From DATARH01 sp036489765 (GTDB lineage: Bacteria; Pseudomonadota; Alphaproteobacteria; ATCC43930; CGMCC-115725), in the NCBI GenBank assembly GCA_036489765.1, contig DASXFE010000157.1, forward strand, positions 1 to 64,000: 64,000 nt of DNA, written 5' to 3'. Below, in pieces: positions 36,852-45,048 of the stretch (position 1 is its first letter; every line of letters starts with the position of its first letter). The position numbers and the translations under genes are program-made. The notes beneath the pieces were generated by a model, which did not search any database, was not told where the DNA came from, and worked only from the letters and a program-made list of their open reading frames with translations.

Positions 36852-37193
36852 TTACAAAATCTCCAGCACCTTCTCCGGCGGGCGCCCCAGCGCGGCCTTG
36901 CCGCCGGAGACGACGATCGGGCGCTCGACGGCAATGGGGTTCTTCGCCAGCGCGGCGATCAGCGCGTCTTCGGGCAACTTTGCCGCGTCGATCCCGGCTT
37001 CGGCGGCTTCCTTCTTCCGGACTATTGCCTTCGCCGGCAGGTTCATCTGGCCGAGCAGGGTCTTGAGCTGCGCCTCCGTGTACGGCGTCTTCAGGTATTC
37101 GATCACCGTCGGCTCGATGCCCTTGTCGCGGAGGAGCGCCAGGGTCTTGCGCGAGGTGTTGCAGCGCGGGTTGTGATAGATCGTGACCGGCAT
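36852..37193 (-). CDS. arsC: ArsC/Spx family arsenate reductase-like protein
   Basis: The ATG at 37193 gives 113 residues with MPVTIYHNPRC in place and NTSRKTLALL following; Cys11 is the expected catalytic residue, and the trailing Arg residue in RPIVVSGGKAALGRPPEKVL is the arsenate pocket. Glutaredoxin-dependent ArsC reduces arsenate to arsenite. A general Spx/thioredoxin-like role is possible, since no other ars gene is here. An earlier in-frame ATG at 37337 adds 48 unrelated residues and is rejected. It is divergent from the plus-strand cupin/aconitase X block. Confidence 0.9.
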   Translation of the reverse strand: MPVTIYHNPRCNTSRKTLALLRDKGIEPTVIEYLKTPYTEAQLKTLLGQMNLPAKAIVRKKEAAEAGIDAAKLPEDALIAALAKNPIAVERPIVVSGGKAALGRPPEKVLEIL

Positions 37194-37271
37194 CTGACGG
37201 TTCTCCCGGTTGTTTGGACGATTGTCCCTCCCTAGAGTGCCCGCGCCAAGACCGTTTCGGGGAGGGCGGCG

Positions 37272-37655
37272 ATGCCGGCGGACGAGCTCATCCAGCACAT
37301 CTCGGAATTGCCGGGCTATTCGCCGCCGGCTCACCACGGCACGGTCAATCGCCTACTCGTGACGCGGGAATTCGGCGCCGGGTTCGAGATGATCCTGGGG
37401 CAGGTCGCGCCGGGCGGCGAGGCGAGCCGGCACTACCACGTCGACGAGGCGCAAATCGTCTACATCCTCAAAGGCGAGGCCGAGGTGGCGCTGGGGGATG
37501 AAGCCCCGCGGCGATGCGGCCCCGGCACGGTGATCCGCATTCCCAAGGGCGTCACGCACGAGGTCATCACGGTCGGCGAAGAGACGCTCGAGGTGCTGGT
37601 GCTCTACGCCCCGCCGCTGGGGCCGCACGGGTTCGTCGAAGTGCCGCGGGCCTAG
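37272..37655 (+). CDS. cupin domain protein, first gene of the aconitase X block
   Basis: A 127-residue single-domain cupin begins MPADELIQHISELPGYSPP and has GGEASRHYHVDEAQIVYIL motif 1 with the His-His-Glu metal set and GPGTVIRIPKGVTHEV as motif 2. It probably isomerises, hydrolyses or oxidises a small metabolite; its substrate is unknown. Its stop is three bases before the start of the aconitase X gene, so it belongs to that operon. Confidence 0.85.
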   Translation: MPADELIQHISELPGYSPPAHHGTVNRLLVTREFGAGFEMILGQVAPGGEASRHYHVDEAQIVYILKGEAEVALGDEAPRRCGPGTVIRIPKGVTHEVITVGEETLEVLVLYAPPLGPHGFVEVPRA

Positions 37656-37658
37656 ACG

Positions 37659-38885
37659 ATGCGGCTCTCCGACGAAGAGCGGGCGATGCGCGCCGGCGAA
37701 CTGGGCGAAGTCCGGCGCTGGGCCATCGGGCATCAGATTCAGGTGGGCGAATTCTTTGACGCCGCCGACTTCGTGCCGGTGAGCCACGCGCACATCATGG
37801 CCGATACCGAGTCGCTGGGCGAATCCGGTGTCGCGCTGCTCGAACGCCTTGCGGCGATGCCCGACCGACGCGTCCGGGTGCCGACGATCACCGACCCGCG
37901 CGGGCTCGATTTCGCCACCTACAAACGGCTGGGCCAGACCGAGGCAATGGCGGAATTGGAGGCAAGGGCGATCGCCGCGTTCCGCGAATTCGGCGTGCTG
38001 ATGACCGATACCTGCATCAACTATCAGACGATCCTGCCGCCGACCTACGGCGAGCACCTCGCGATGGGCGATACCGGCGTCGTCATCTATTCGAACAGCG
38101 TTTTCGGCGCCCGCAGCAATTTCGAGGGCGGTCCCTCTGCTCTGGCCGCCGGCCTTACCGGCCGCACCCCGCGCTACGGTTACCATCTCGATGAGACCCG
38201 TCGCGCGACGCAGCGCTTTCGCGTGACCGCCGCGCCGCGCGACCTCGCAGAATGGGGCGCGCTCGGCGGCATCGTCGGCCGCGCTGCCGGGTCGTACTGG
38301 GCGGTGCCGGTGATCGAGGGGATCGAGGCCCCACCCGGCTCGGACGCGCTCAAGCAATTCGGCGCGGCGCTGGCGAGCTATGGTTCGGTCGCGCTGTTCC
38401 ACATGCCGGGCGTGACGCCGGAAGAGGTGGAGTTCGCGGGCCGCAAGCCGCGCGCGACGCCGATCGGGCGCGCCGAGATCGACGCTTTTCTCGCTTCGTA
38501 CGACTCGAAGGGCGACAAGGTCGACGTCGTCGTCTTTGCCGCCCCGCAACTGTCACTGATCGAAATGGCCGCCGTCGCCGACGCGCTCGACGGCCGCCGG
38601 GTGCATGGCGAAACGACGCTTCTCGTCGCGACCTCGCCCGAGATCAAATCCGCCGCCGACCGCATGGGGCTGACGGCGCGGATCGAGGCTTCCGGCGCCG
38701 TCGTCGCCGCCGGCATCTGCTTTTACCAGAGCTATGCCGGCGAACTTGCCGCCGCGAATGGCTGGACGCGCCTGCTGACGAACTCGGCGAAGCTCACCAA
38801 CATCATCGGCGGCTATGGGTACAAGCCGACGCTCGCGAGCCTCGAACGCTGTGTCGACTCGGCCGTTGCCGGGCGGGTCGTCTGA
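37659..38885 (+). CDS. aconitase X catalytic domain protein (AcnX large subunit)
   Basis: The 408-residue product matches the AcnX (formerly DUF521) large subunit. Known AcnX enzymes dehydrate cis-3-hydroxy-L-proline, or mevalonate 5-phosphate in archaea, with an iron-sulfur cluster. Family marks are HAHIMADTESLGE-like N-terminus, the TDTCINYQ motif with Cys119, and the highly conserved SNSVFGARSNFEGGPSALAAG loop. A second candidate ligand is Cys354 in GICFYQSYAG. The small subunit starts inside its stop codon (TGATG), giving the two-gene AcnX type. The substrate is unknown; the neighbourhood is discussed in the findings. Confidence 0.85.
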   Translation: MRLSDEERAMRAGELGEVRRWAIGHQIQVGEFFDAADFVPVSHAHIMADTESLGESGVALLERLAAMPDRRVRVPTITDPRGLDFATYKRLGQTEAMAELEARAIAAFREFGVLMTDTCINYQTILPPTYGEHLAMGDTGVVIYSNSVFGARSNFEGGPSALAAGLTGRTPRYGYHLDETRRATQRFRVTAAPRDLAEWGALGGIVGRAAGSYWAVPVIEGIEAPPGSDALKQFGAALASYGSVALFHMPGVTPEEVEFAGRKPRATPIGRAEIDAFLASYDSKGDKVDVVVFAAPQLSLIEMAAVADALDGRRVHGETTLLVATSPEIKSAADRMGLTARIEASGAVVAAGICFYQSYAGELAAANGWTRLLTNSAKLTNIIGGYGYKPTLASLERCVDSAVAGRVV

Positions 38886-39301
38886 TGCCGGTCACCCTGC
38901 GCTGCCACAAGGGGATCGGCCCCGCGGTCACGGGCACCGCGCTCGTCGCCAAGGACAATTTCAGCGCCCGCTACGACCTCGACCGCAAGGCCGGGGTGTT
39001 CTCGCGGCCGACCCATGCGCTCGCCGGGCAGAGTTACCGGGGACGGATCCTCGTCCTCGATCAGGCCAAGGGCGGCGTCGCGACCGCGTGGATGCTGCAC
39101 GAGATGAAATCGCGCGGCGTCATCCCGCTGGCGCTCGTCTTCAACCGTGTCAACCCGATCCTTGCGCAAGGCGCGGCGTTGGCCGGGACGACGATGGTCG
39201 ACCGCTTCGACGGCGATGTCACCGACCTGATCCGCACCGGCGACGAGCTCCGCGTCGACCCGGCGGAAGGCGTGATAGAGATCTTGAACCGGGATGACTG
39301 A
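38885..39301 (+). CDS. aconitase X small (swivel) subunit, DUF126
   Basis: The 138-residue protein is the swivel domain of two-subunit AcnX. It has the GVFSRPTHALAGQSYRGRILVLD block and NPILAQGAALAGTTMVD near the C-terminus. The loop where family members I recall carry a catalytic-type GKGS serine reads AKGGVATAW here, so a serine is missing. The gene overlaps the large subunit by one base. It is followed by a dispersed repeat before the next gene. Confidence 0.83.
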   Translation: MPVTLRCHKGIGPAVTGTALVAKDNFSARYDLDRKAGVFSRPTHALAGQSYRGRILVLDQAKGGVATAWMLHEMKSRGVIPLALVFNRVNPILAQGAALAGTTMVDRFDGDVTDLIRTGDELRVDPAEGVIEILNRDD

Positions 39302-39304
39302 GCC

Positions 39305-39390
39305 GTCATCGCGAGGAGCGGAGCAACGCGGCAATCCCCATGGCCTGAGCCTCTTGCGGATCGAGATTGCTTCGCTCCGCTCGCAATGAC
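39305..39390. repeat. dispersed palindromic repeat, GTCATTGCGAG family, copy 2
   Basis: Ends GTCATCGCGAG and CTCGCAATGAC match the copies at 5,056 and 56,749, with one substitution in the left arm. It lies within the aconitase X operon between the small subunit and DUF3830 genes, so it may be transcribed with them. Confidence 0.85.
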
Positions 39391-39400
39391 AGGTAGGGGA

Positions 39401-39811
39401 ATGCCCGACCTCCGCATTACCGCCGGTCCTCACGTGTTCGGCGCCCGGCTCGAACCGGCTGCCCCGCAAACCTGCACCACGTTCCTCTCGATGCTCCCGT
39501 ATCGTGAGCGCATCATCCACGTGCGCTGGAGCGGCGAGGCCTGCTGGATCCCGCTCGGCGGCCTCGATCTCGGCCTCCCGCTCGAAAATGCGACGAGCTA
39601 TCCCGCGCCCGGCCAGATCCTCCTCTACCCCGGCGGCATCAGCGAAACCGAGATCCTTCTGGCCTACGGCGCCGTGCGCTTTGCCAGCAAGGTGGGCCAG
39701 CTCGCCGGCAGCCACTTTCTGACCATCACCGAGGGCCTCGAAAATATCCGCCCGCTTGGCGAGCTGACGCTGTGGCAGGGGGCGCAGGACATCCTCTTCG
39801 AGGCGGTCTGA
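39401..39811 (+). CDS. DUF3830 family protein, cyclophilin-like fold
   Basis: A 136-residue protein from the ATG at 39401, MPDLRITAGPHVFGARL. It shows the ARLEPAAPQTCTTFLSMLP opening and the ITEGLENIRPLGELTLWQG end that mark the DUF3830 family, whose structures have a cyclophilin-like beta-barrel. Such proteins often sit beside AcnX or N-carbamoyl enzymes. No catalytic residues are known. It follows a dispersed repeat but runs in the same direction as its neighbours. Confidence 0.8.
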   Translation: MPDLRITAGPHVFGARLEPAAPQTCTTFLSMLPYRERIIHVRWSGEACWIPLGGLDLGLPLENATSYPAPGQILLYPGGISETEILLAYGAVRFASKVGQLAGSHFLTITEGLENIRPLGELTLWQGAQDILFEAV

Positions 39812-39853
39812 TGCTATAGTTGGTGGAGCGCCGGGTGCGCGGGAGCACGTCCG

Positions 39854-40918
39854 ATGTCCACGGCCTATCGCTACACGCTGCCGGTCGAGCAGACCGAGTG
39901 GAAGTTCGAGGGAAATACCGAGGCGGCATTTACCTGGGAATACGACGAGAACCGCGCCGGGCTGCTGCAGCTCTACGACAAGGGCAAGCGGCAGCAATGG
40001 GATGCGGCCGAGCGGATCGATTGGGAGCAGGACCTCGACCCCGAAAACCCGATGCTGCTCGACGACCGGGTGATCCCGATCTTCGGCTCGACGGTCTGGG
40101 ACAAGATGAACGAGGCCGAGCGCCGGCAGGTGCGGCATCACCTGCAGGCGTCGCAGATCTCGCAATTCATGCACGGCGAGCAGGGCGCGCTGATCGCCAC
40201 CGCGAAGATCGTGCAGACGGTCCCCGACATCGACGCCAAGTTCTATGCGGCGACGCAGGTCATGGACGAGGCGCGCCATGTCGAGGCCTATTCGCGGCTG
40301 CTGCACGAAAAATTCGAGCTCGCTTATCCGATCACCCACGGGCTCAAATCGCTTCTCGAAAGCGGGCTCAGCGACCGCCGCTGGGACATGACCTACCTGA
40401 CGATGCAGATCCTGATCGAGGGGCTGGCGCTCGCCGCCTTTCAGCGGATCCGCGACCAGTCGCGCAACCCGCTTGCCTCGGCCGTCAACGCTTACGTCAT
40501 GCAGGACGAGGCCAGGCACGTCGCGTTCGGCCGCCTGGCGCTCCGCGACTACTACCCGCAGCTCTCGGACGCCGAGCGGGCCGAGCGGGAGGAATTCGTC
40601 GTCGACGCCTGCTGGCACATGCGCGACCGCTTCAACCAGCTCGAAGTATGGCAGCGGCTGGGGCTGCCGATCGAGCAATGCCTCGAACTCGTCGATCAGT
40701 CCGAGACGATGCAGGTGTTCCGCAGCCGCATCTTCAGCCGCATCGTCCCGACTGTGCGGGATATCGGCCTCTGGGGCACAAAGGTCCAGGAGGCCTTTGC
40801 CGCGATGGGGGCGATGGAGTTCGCCTCGGTCGACGCGGCCGCGCTGCTCGAACACGACGCCAAGGTCGCCGAGGAATTCGACGCCCAATCGCGAATGCGC
40901 GACGCCGCGGCCGAGTAA
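39854..40918 (+). CDS. ferritin-like diiron protein, ribonucleotide-reductase/desaturase type
   Basis: This is a 354-residue helical protein with a complete carboxylate-bridged diiron set: Glu109, Glu139 and His142 in DEARH, then Glu189, and Glu219 and His222 in a second DEARH. The two halves form the four-helix ligand bundle found in ferritin-like oxygenases. Close wording to desaturase/oxygenase groups suggests substrate oxidation such as hydroxylation or N-oxygenation; the substrate is unknown. Its gene is followed by a gamma-glutamyltranspeptidase-like gene. No membrane span is seen, so it is cytosolic. Confidence 0.78.
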   Translation: MSTAYRYTLPVEQTEWKFEGNTEAAFTWEYDENRAGLLQLYDKGKRQQWDAAERIDWEQDLDPENPMLLDDRVIPIFGSTVWDKMNEAERRQVRHHLQASQISQFMHGEQGALIATAKIVQTVPDIDAKFYAATQVMDEARHVEAYSRLLHEKFELAYPITHGLKSLLESGLSDRRWDMTYLTMQILIEGLALAAFQRIRDQSRNPLASAVNAYVMQDEARHVAFGRLALRDYYPQLSDAERAEREEFVVDACWHMRDRFNQLEVWQRLGLPIEQCLELVDQSETMQVFRSRIFSRIVPTVRDIGLWGTKVQEAFAAMGAMEFASVDAAALLEHDAKVAEEFDAQSRMRDAAAE

Positions 40919-40987
40919 TTCTTCGCCGTATCCACGCTCGTTTCACTGGTCTACCCTGCCCCTCGTCTTTCAGCCCGAGGAACGTCG

Positions 40988-42808
40988 ATGCCTGCCTTTA
41001 CCACCCGGCCCGAAATCCGTGGGACGTTCGGGGTCGTCGCCTCGACGCATTGGCTCGCTTCGGCGGTCGGGATGGGCGTTCTGGAACGCGGCGGCAACGC
41101 GTTCGATGCCGCCGTCGCGGCCGGGTTTACGCTGCAGGTCGTCGAGCCGCACCTGAACGGCCCGTTCGGCGATGCGCCGATGCTTGTCTGGGACAACAAG
41201 GCGCGACAGGCGCGGATGATCTGCGGCCAGGGTCCGGCGCCGCGGGGAGCGACGATCGCCCATTACAGGGGGCTCGGGCTCGACCTGGTTCCCGGCACCG
41301 GCCTCCTGGCCGCTGTCGTGCCGGGCGCGTTTGATGCGTGGGCGCGGATGTTGCGCGATTACGGAACAATGCCGCTGCCGGAGCTTCTTGCGCCGGCGAT
41401 CGGCTATGCCGAGAACGGTTATCCGCTCGTCTTCCAGGCCTGCAACACGATTGGGACCGTCGCCGAAATGTTCCGCAAGGAATGGCCGACCTCGGCGGCG
41501 CTGTACCTTCCGAACAACGCGCCGCCCCCCGCGGGCAAGCTGTTCCGCAACCCTGGGTTGGCCGCCACCTACAAGCGCGTCCTCGCCGAATCCGAGGCGG
41601 GAGGCGGATCCCGCGAGCAGCGCATCGACCGCGCCCGCGACGCCTGGTACCGCGGCTTTGTCGCCGAGGCAGCCGAGGCGTTCTGCCGGCAGAACCAGGT
41701 CTTCGATTCCTCGGGCCGGCGGCATTTCGGCGTGCTGACCGCGGACGACATGGCGCGCTGGCAGGCGCCGGTCGAAGCGCCGGTCGGCTATGACTATCAC
41801 GGCTATACGGTGATGAAGGGCGGGCCGTGGGGGCAGGGGCCGGTGCTGCTGCAACAGCTCGCGCTGTTGAGCGGTCTCGACCTCGATGACACCGACCCGA
41901 CCGGGCCCGAGTTCGTGCATACGGTCGTCGAGGCCAGCAAGCTCGCCTATGCCGACCGCGAGGCGTGGTACGGCGACCCGGATTTTGTCGACGTGCCGAT
42001 GGAGACGCTGCTCAGCCCCGCCTACAACGACGAGCGGCGCAAGCTGATCGACAGCCGGGCCTCGTTCGATCTCCGGCCTGGAAGCCCCGATGGGCGCCAG
42101 CCTTACGTCGTCGCCGGCGGCAAGTCGGTCGGGCCGATCGCCGGGATCGGCGAGCCGACCGTCGGGCTTCTCGCCGGGATCGGGGAGCCGACGGTCAGCC
42201 CGCTCGGCGCGGTTGCCGGCGATACCTGCCACCTCGACATCATCGACCGCTGGGGCAACATGGTCTCGGCGACCCCGAGCGGCGGCTGGCTGCAATCGTC
42301 GCCGGTGATCCCGGCGCTCGGGTTCTGCCTCGGCACCCGCCTGCAGATCTCGTGGCTCGACGAGAAGAGCCAGTCGAGCCTCGAACCCGGCAAGCGCCCG
42401 CGCAGCACGCTGTCGCCGACGCTCGCGCTCAGGGACGGCGAGCCTTACATGGCGTTTGGCACGCCGGGCGGCGACGGCCAGGACCAATGGTCGACCCAGC
42501 TTTTCCTGCATCACGTCCATCACGGGATGAACTTGCAGGAGGCGATCGACTGCCCCGAATTCAACACCGGGCACGCGCCGAGCTCGTTCTATCCACGCGC
42601 CGCGGAGCCCGGCTCGCTGACCGTCGAGGGCCGCATGCCCGAGGCAACCCGCCGCGCGCTTGCCGCGAAGGGACACCGCGTCTCGGTCGGCGAGCAATGG
42701 TCGGGCGGGCGGCTGACCGCGTGCGCCCGCGAAGAGACCGACGAGGGCGTCATCTTGAAGGCCGGCGCGAACCCGAGGGGAATGCAGACCTACGCGGTCG
42801 GACGATGA
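40988..42808 (+). CDS. gamma-glutamyltransferase family protein (Ntn hydrolase)
   Basis: The 606-residue chain belongs to the GGT superfamily of N-terminal nucleophile hydrolases, which cut themselves before a threonine and then cleave gamma-glutamyl or acyl bonds. The predicted nucleophile is Thr413 in AGDTCHLD, with DRWGNMVSATPS just after. No clear signal peptide is visible, so the protein may be cytosolic. A 33-base tandem duplication just before the cleavage site repeats AGIGEPTV. Related family roles include glutathione hydrolase and cephalosporin acylase; the specific substrate is unknown. It lies between the diiron gene and a peptide ABC transporter. Confidence 0.85.
   Translation: MPAFTTRPEIRGTFGVVASTHWLASAVGMGVLERGGNAFDAAVAAGFTLQVVEPHLNGPFGDAPMLVWDNKARQARMICGQGPAPRGATIAHYRGLGLDLVPGTGLLAAVVPGAFDAWARMLRDYGTMPLPELLAPAIGYAENGYPLVFQACNTIGTVAEMFRKEWPTSAALYLPNNAPPPAGKLFRNPGLAATYKRVLAESEAGGGSREQRIDRARDAWYRGFVAEAAEAFCRQNQVFDSSGRRHFGVLTADDMARWQAPVEAPVGYDYHGYTVMKGGPWGQGPVLLQQLALLSGLDLDDTDPTGPEFVHTVVEASKLAYADREAWYGDPDFVDVPMETLLSPAYNDERRKLIDSRASFDLRPGSPDGRQPYVVAGGKSVGPIAGIGEPTVGLLAGIGEPTVSPLGAVAGDTCHLDIIDRWGNMVSATPSGGWLQSSPVIPALGFCLGTRLQISWLDEKSQSSLEPGKRPRSTLSPTLALRDGEPYMAFGTPGGDGQDQWSTQLFLHHVHHGMNLQEAIDCPEFNTGHAPSSFYPRAAEPGSLTVEGRMPEATRRALAAKGHRVSVGEQWSGGRLTACAREETDEGVILKAGANPRGMQTYAVGR
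42139..42204 (+). repeat. 33-base tandem duplication inside the GGT-like gene
   Basis: Copies at 42,139-42,171 and 42,172-42,204 share 25 leading bases with only two mismatches and encode AGIGEPTV twice in frame, 11 residues apart. The repeat precedes the predicted self-cleavage threonine by about ten residues and so lengthens the linker there. Confidence 0.85.
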
Positions 42809-42814
42809 TGTTGC

Positions 42815-42835
42815 GCGGCCTTCGGCCCGCTTTTT
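42815..42835 (+). terminator. weak terminator-like hairpin after the GGT-like gene
   Basis: GCGGCC-TTC-GGCCCGC forms a short stem with one bulged base, followed by TTTTT. It lies six bases past the stop codon of the GGT-like gene and before the ABC genes. Strength is doubtful. Confidence 0.4.
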
Positions 42836-42979
42836 CGATTGCCGTTCCGGGGCGGCGCAACCCGGCGAACCCGGAAGCCATGAACACCGGCTGGTGAAAG
42901 TCGGCTCGACCGCTGTGGCGAACCTTCCAAGGGCCGGGTTGACGGGTTCCGGGTTCCTTCGCTCCACTCAGGCCCCGGC

Positions 42980-43969
42980 ATGACCTCAAATTTGTTGTCG
43001 GTAGAAGATCTGCACGTCGAATTTTCGACCGATGCCGGGATCATCACCGCCGTCGACGGGGTGTCGCTGTCGTTGCAGCGTGGCGAGACACTGGCACTGG
43101 TCGGCGAAAGCGGCTGCGGCAAGAGCATGACCGCGCTGTCGATCATGGGGCTGGTGCCCGAACCCCTTGGGCGCGTCTCCGGCTCGATCCGCTTCGACGG
43201 GGTTGAACTCAACCGGCTCGCGCCGGCCGAGCGGCGGACGTATCGCGGTTCTCGCATCGCGATGATCTTTCAGGAGCCGATGACCTCGCTGAACCCGGCT
43301 TTCACGATCGGCGACCAGATCGGCGAGGGGCTGGTGCGGCATCGCGGCCTGTCGCCGCGCGCGGCGAAGGCGGAGGCGATCGAGATGCTGCGCCGGGTGC
43401 ACGTGCCGGCGGCGGAGCGGCGCGCCAACGATTACCCGCACCGGCTGTCGGGCGGGATGCGGCAGCGGGCGATGATCGCGATGGCGCTCGCCTGTTCGCC
43501 GGCCCTGTTGATCGCCGACGAGCCGACGACCGCGCTCGACGTCACCATTCAGGCGCAGATCCTCGACCTGTTGCGTGAATTGCGGGCGGCGACCGGCACG
43601 GCGATCCTGCTCATCACCCACGATCTCGGCGTCGTCGCCGAGACGGCCGACCGGGTCGCGGTGATGTATTCCGGGCGGATCGTTGAGGAAGCACCGGTCG
43701 ACCAGCTGTTTGCCACGCCGCAGCATCCCTACACGATCGGCCTTTTGGGCGCCGTTCCCCGCCTTGCCGGCACGCGGGCGCGGCTGGCGACGATCGAGGG
43801 CAACGTGCCCGATCCGCTGGCGATGCCGGCCGGTTGCCGCTTTGCCCCGCGTTGCCCGTTTGCCGAGCCCGAATGCCGCGCTGTCGACCCGGAGATGATC
43901 GCGCTTTCGACCGGACACCGCGCCGCGTGCCGCCGCGCCCCGCTGGACCAGACCGTGCTCGCCGCATGA
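42980..43969 (+). CDS. peptide/nickel-type ABC transporter ATP-binding protein, DppD-like
   Basis: A 329-residue ATPase with Walker A GESGCGKSM, signature LSGGMRQRAMIAM and Walker B LLIADEPTTALDVT. The C-terminal extension with CRFAPRCPFAEPECR (clustered cysteines) is typical of the DppD/OppD group of oligopeptide importers. It pairs with the DppF-like ATPase downstream (four-base overlap). Substrate is inferred from the family only; no permease gene is found in the cluster, so it must be supplied from elsewhere or the operon is incomplete. Confidence 0.9.
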   Translation: MTSNLLSVEDLHVEFSTDAGIITAVDGVSLSLQRGETLALVGESGCGKSMTALSIMGLVPEPLGRVSGSIRFDGVELNRLAPAERRTYRGSRIAMIFQEPMTSLNPAFTIGDQIGEGLVRHRGLSPRAAKAEAIEMLRRVHVPAAERRANDYPHRLSGGMRQRAMIAMALACSPALLIADEPTTALDVTIQAQILDLLRELRAATGTAILLITHDLGVVAETADRVAVMYSGRIVEEAPVDQLFATPQHPYTIGLLGAVPRLAGTRARLATIEGNVPDPLAMPAGCRFAPRCPFAEPECRAVDPEMIALSTGHRAACRRAPLDQTVLAA

Positions 43970-45048
43970 CCGAGGCGCTGCTCGCGGCCCGCGGCGTGGT
44001 CAAGCATTTCCCGGTGCGCGACTGGCTCGGCCGGCGCCGTGCCGCGGTGCGGGCGGTCGACGGTGTGAGCCTCGATATCGGGCGCGGCGAAACCGTGGGG
44101 CTCGTCGGGGAATCCGGGTGCGGCAAGTCGACCCTCGGTCGGGTATTGCTCCGGCTGATCGAGGCGGATCAGGGGGCGATCACCTTTGCCGGCCGCGACG
44201 TGCGCGGGCTCAACGGCGCCGAGTTGCGCCGCCTCCGGGCCGAGGCGCAGATGGTGTTTCAAGACCCTTACGCCTCGCTCAACCCGCGGATGACGATCGG
44301 CGACGCCCTCGCCGAGCCGCTGAGCCTGCACGGCACGGTCGATCCGGCACAAAGGCCGCGCAGGGTCGCCGAGTTGCTGAGCCTTGTCGGCCTCAGGCCC
44401 GGCCAGGCGCGGCGCTATCCGCACGAATTCTCCGGCGGCCAGCGCCAGCGCATCGGCATCGCCCGCGCGCTCGCCGCCGATCCGAAGCTGCTCGTGTGCG
44501 ACGAGCCGGTCTCGGCACTCGACGTTTCGATCCAGGCGCAGATCATCAACCTGCTGCAGGCGCTCAAGCGGCGGTTCGGGCTGAGCCTTCTGTTCATCGC
44601 CCACGACCTCGCCGTGGTGCGGCATGTCGCCGACCGGATCGCGGTCATGTATCTCGGCCGCATCGTCGAGACCGCGCCGGCCGCGCGCCTCTTCTCGGCG
44701 CCGCGTCATCCGTATACCCGGGCGCTGCTGGCCGCGGTGCCGATCCCCGACCCGGCACTGCGCCGCGAGCGCTCCTTGCTCACGGGCGAGATTCCGAGCC
44801 CGCTGGCGCCCCCGTCGGGCTGCCGCTTCCACACGCGCTGCGCTTTTGCCGAGGCGCGCTGCTCGACCGACGACCCGGCGCTCGACGACGATGGCGGCGG
44901 CCACGCGACGGCCTGCCATTTCTGGCGCGAGTTACCGCCCACCGCCGCGACACCGGACCGCGGCGCGGCCGATGCAAGGCTGGCGCGGTTGCAGGCATAT
45001 TTCGACCGCCCGGAAGCGGCGGAAACGAGCGGGGGACTTACACCATGA
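43966..45048 (+). CDS. peptide/nickel-type ABC transporter ATP-binding protein, DppF-like
   Basis: The 360-residue second ATPase starts at the ATG at 43966 and overlaps the previous stop by four bases. It has VRAVDGVSLDIGRGET, Walker A GESGCGKST, signature FSGGQRQRIGIARAL, and SALDVSIQAQI, the OppF/DppF wording. The cysteine-containing GCRFHTRCAFAEARC end is the usual DppF C-terminus. With DppD it energises an ABC importer. Its stop overlaps the binding-protein start by four bases (ATGA). Confidence 0.9.
   Translation: MTEALLAARGVVKHFPVRDWLGRRRAAVRAVDGVSLDIGRGETVGLVGESGCGKSTLGRVLLRLIEADQGAITFAGRDVRGLNGAELRRLRAEAQMVFQDPYASLNPRMTIGDALAEPLSLHGTVDPAQRPRRVAELLSLVGLRPGQARRYPHEFSGGQRQRIGIARALAADPKLLVCDEPVSALDVSIQAQIINLLQALKRRFGLSLLFIAHDLAVVRHVADRIAVMYLGRIVETAPAARLFSAPRHPYTRALLAAVPIPDPALRRERSLLTGEIPSPLAPPSGCRFHTRCAFAEARCSTDDPALDDDGGGHATACHFWRELPPTAATPDRGAADARLARLQAYFDRPEAAETSGGLTP

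Noticed and set aside
38813..40888. 691-residue minus-strand frame opposite the aconitase X small subunit and diiron genes
   Set aside because: No family motifs; it spans several real genes and a repeat, so it cannot be one gene.
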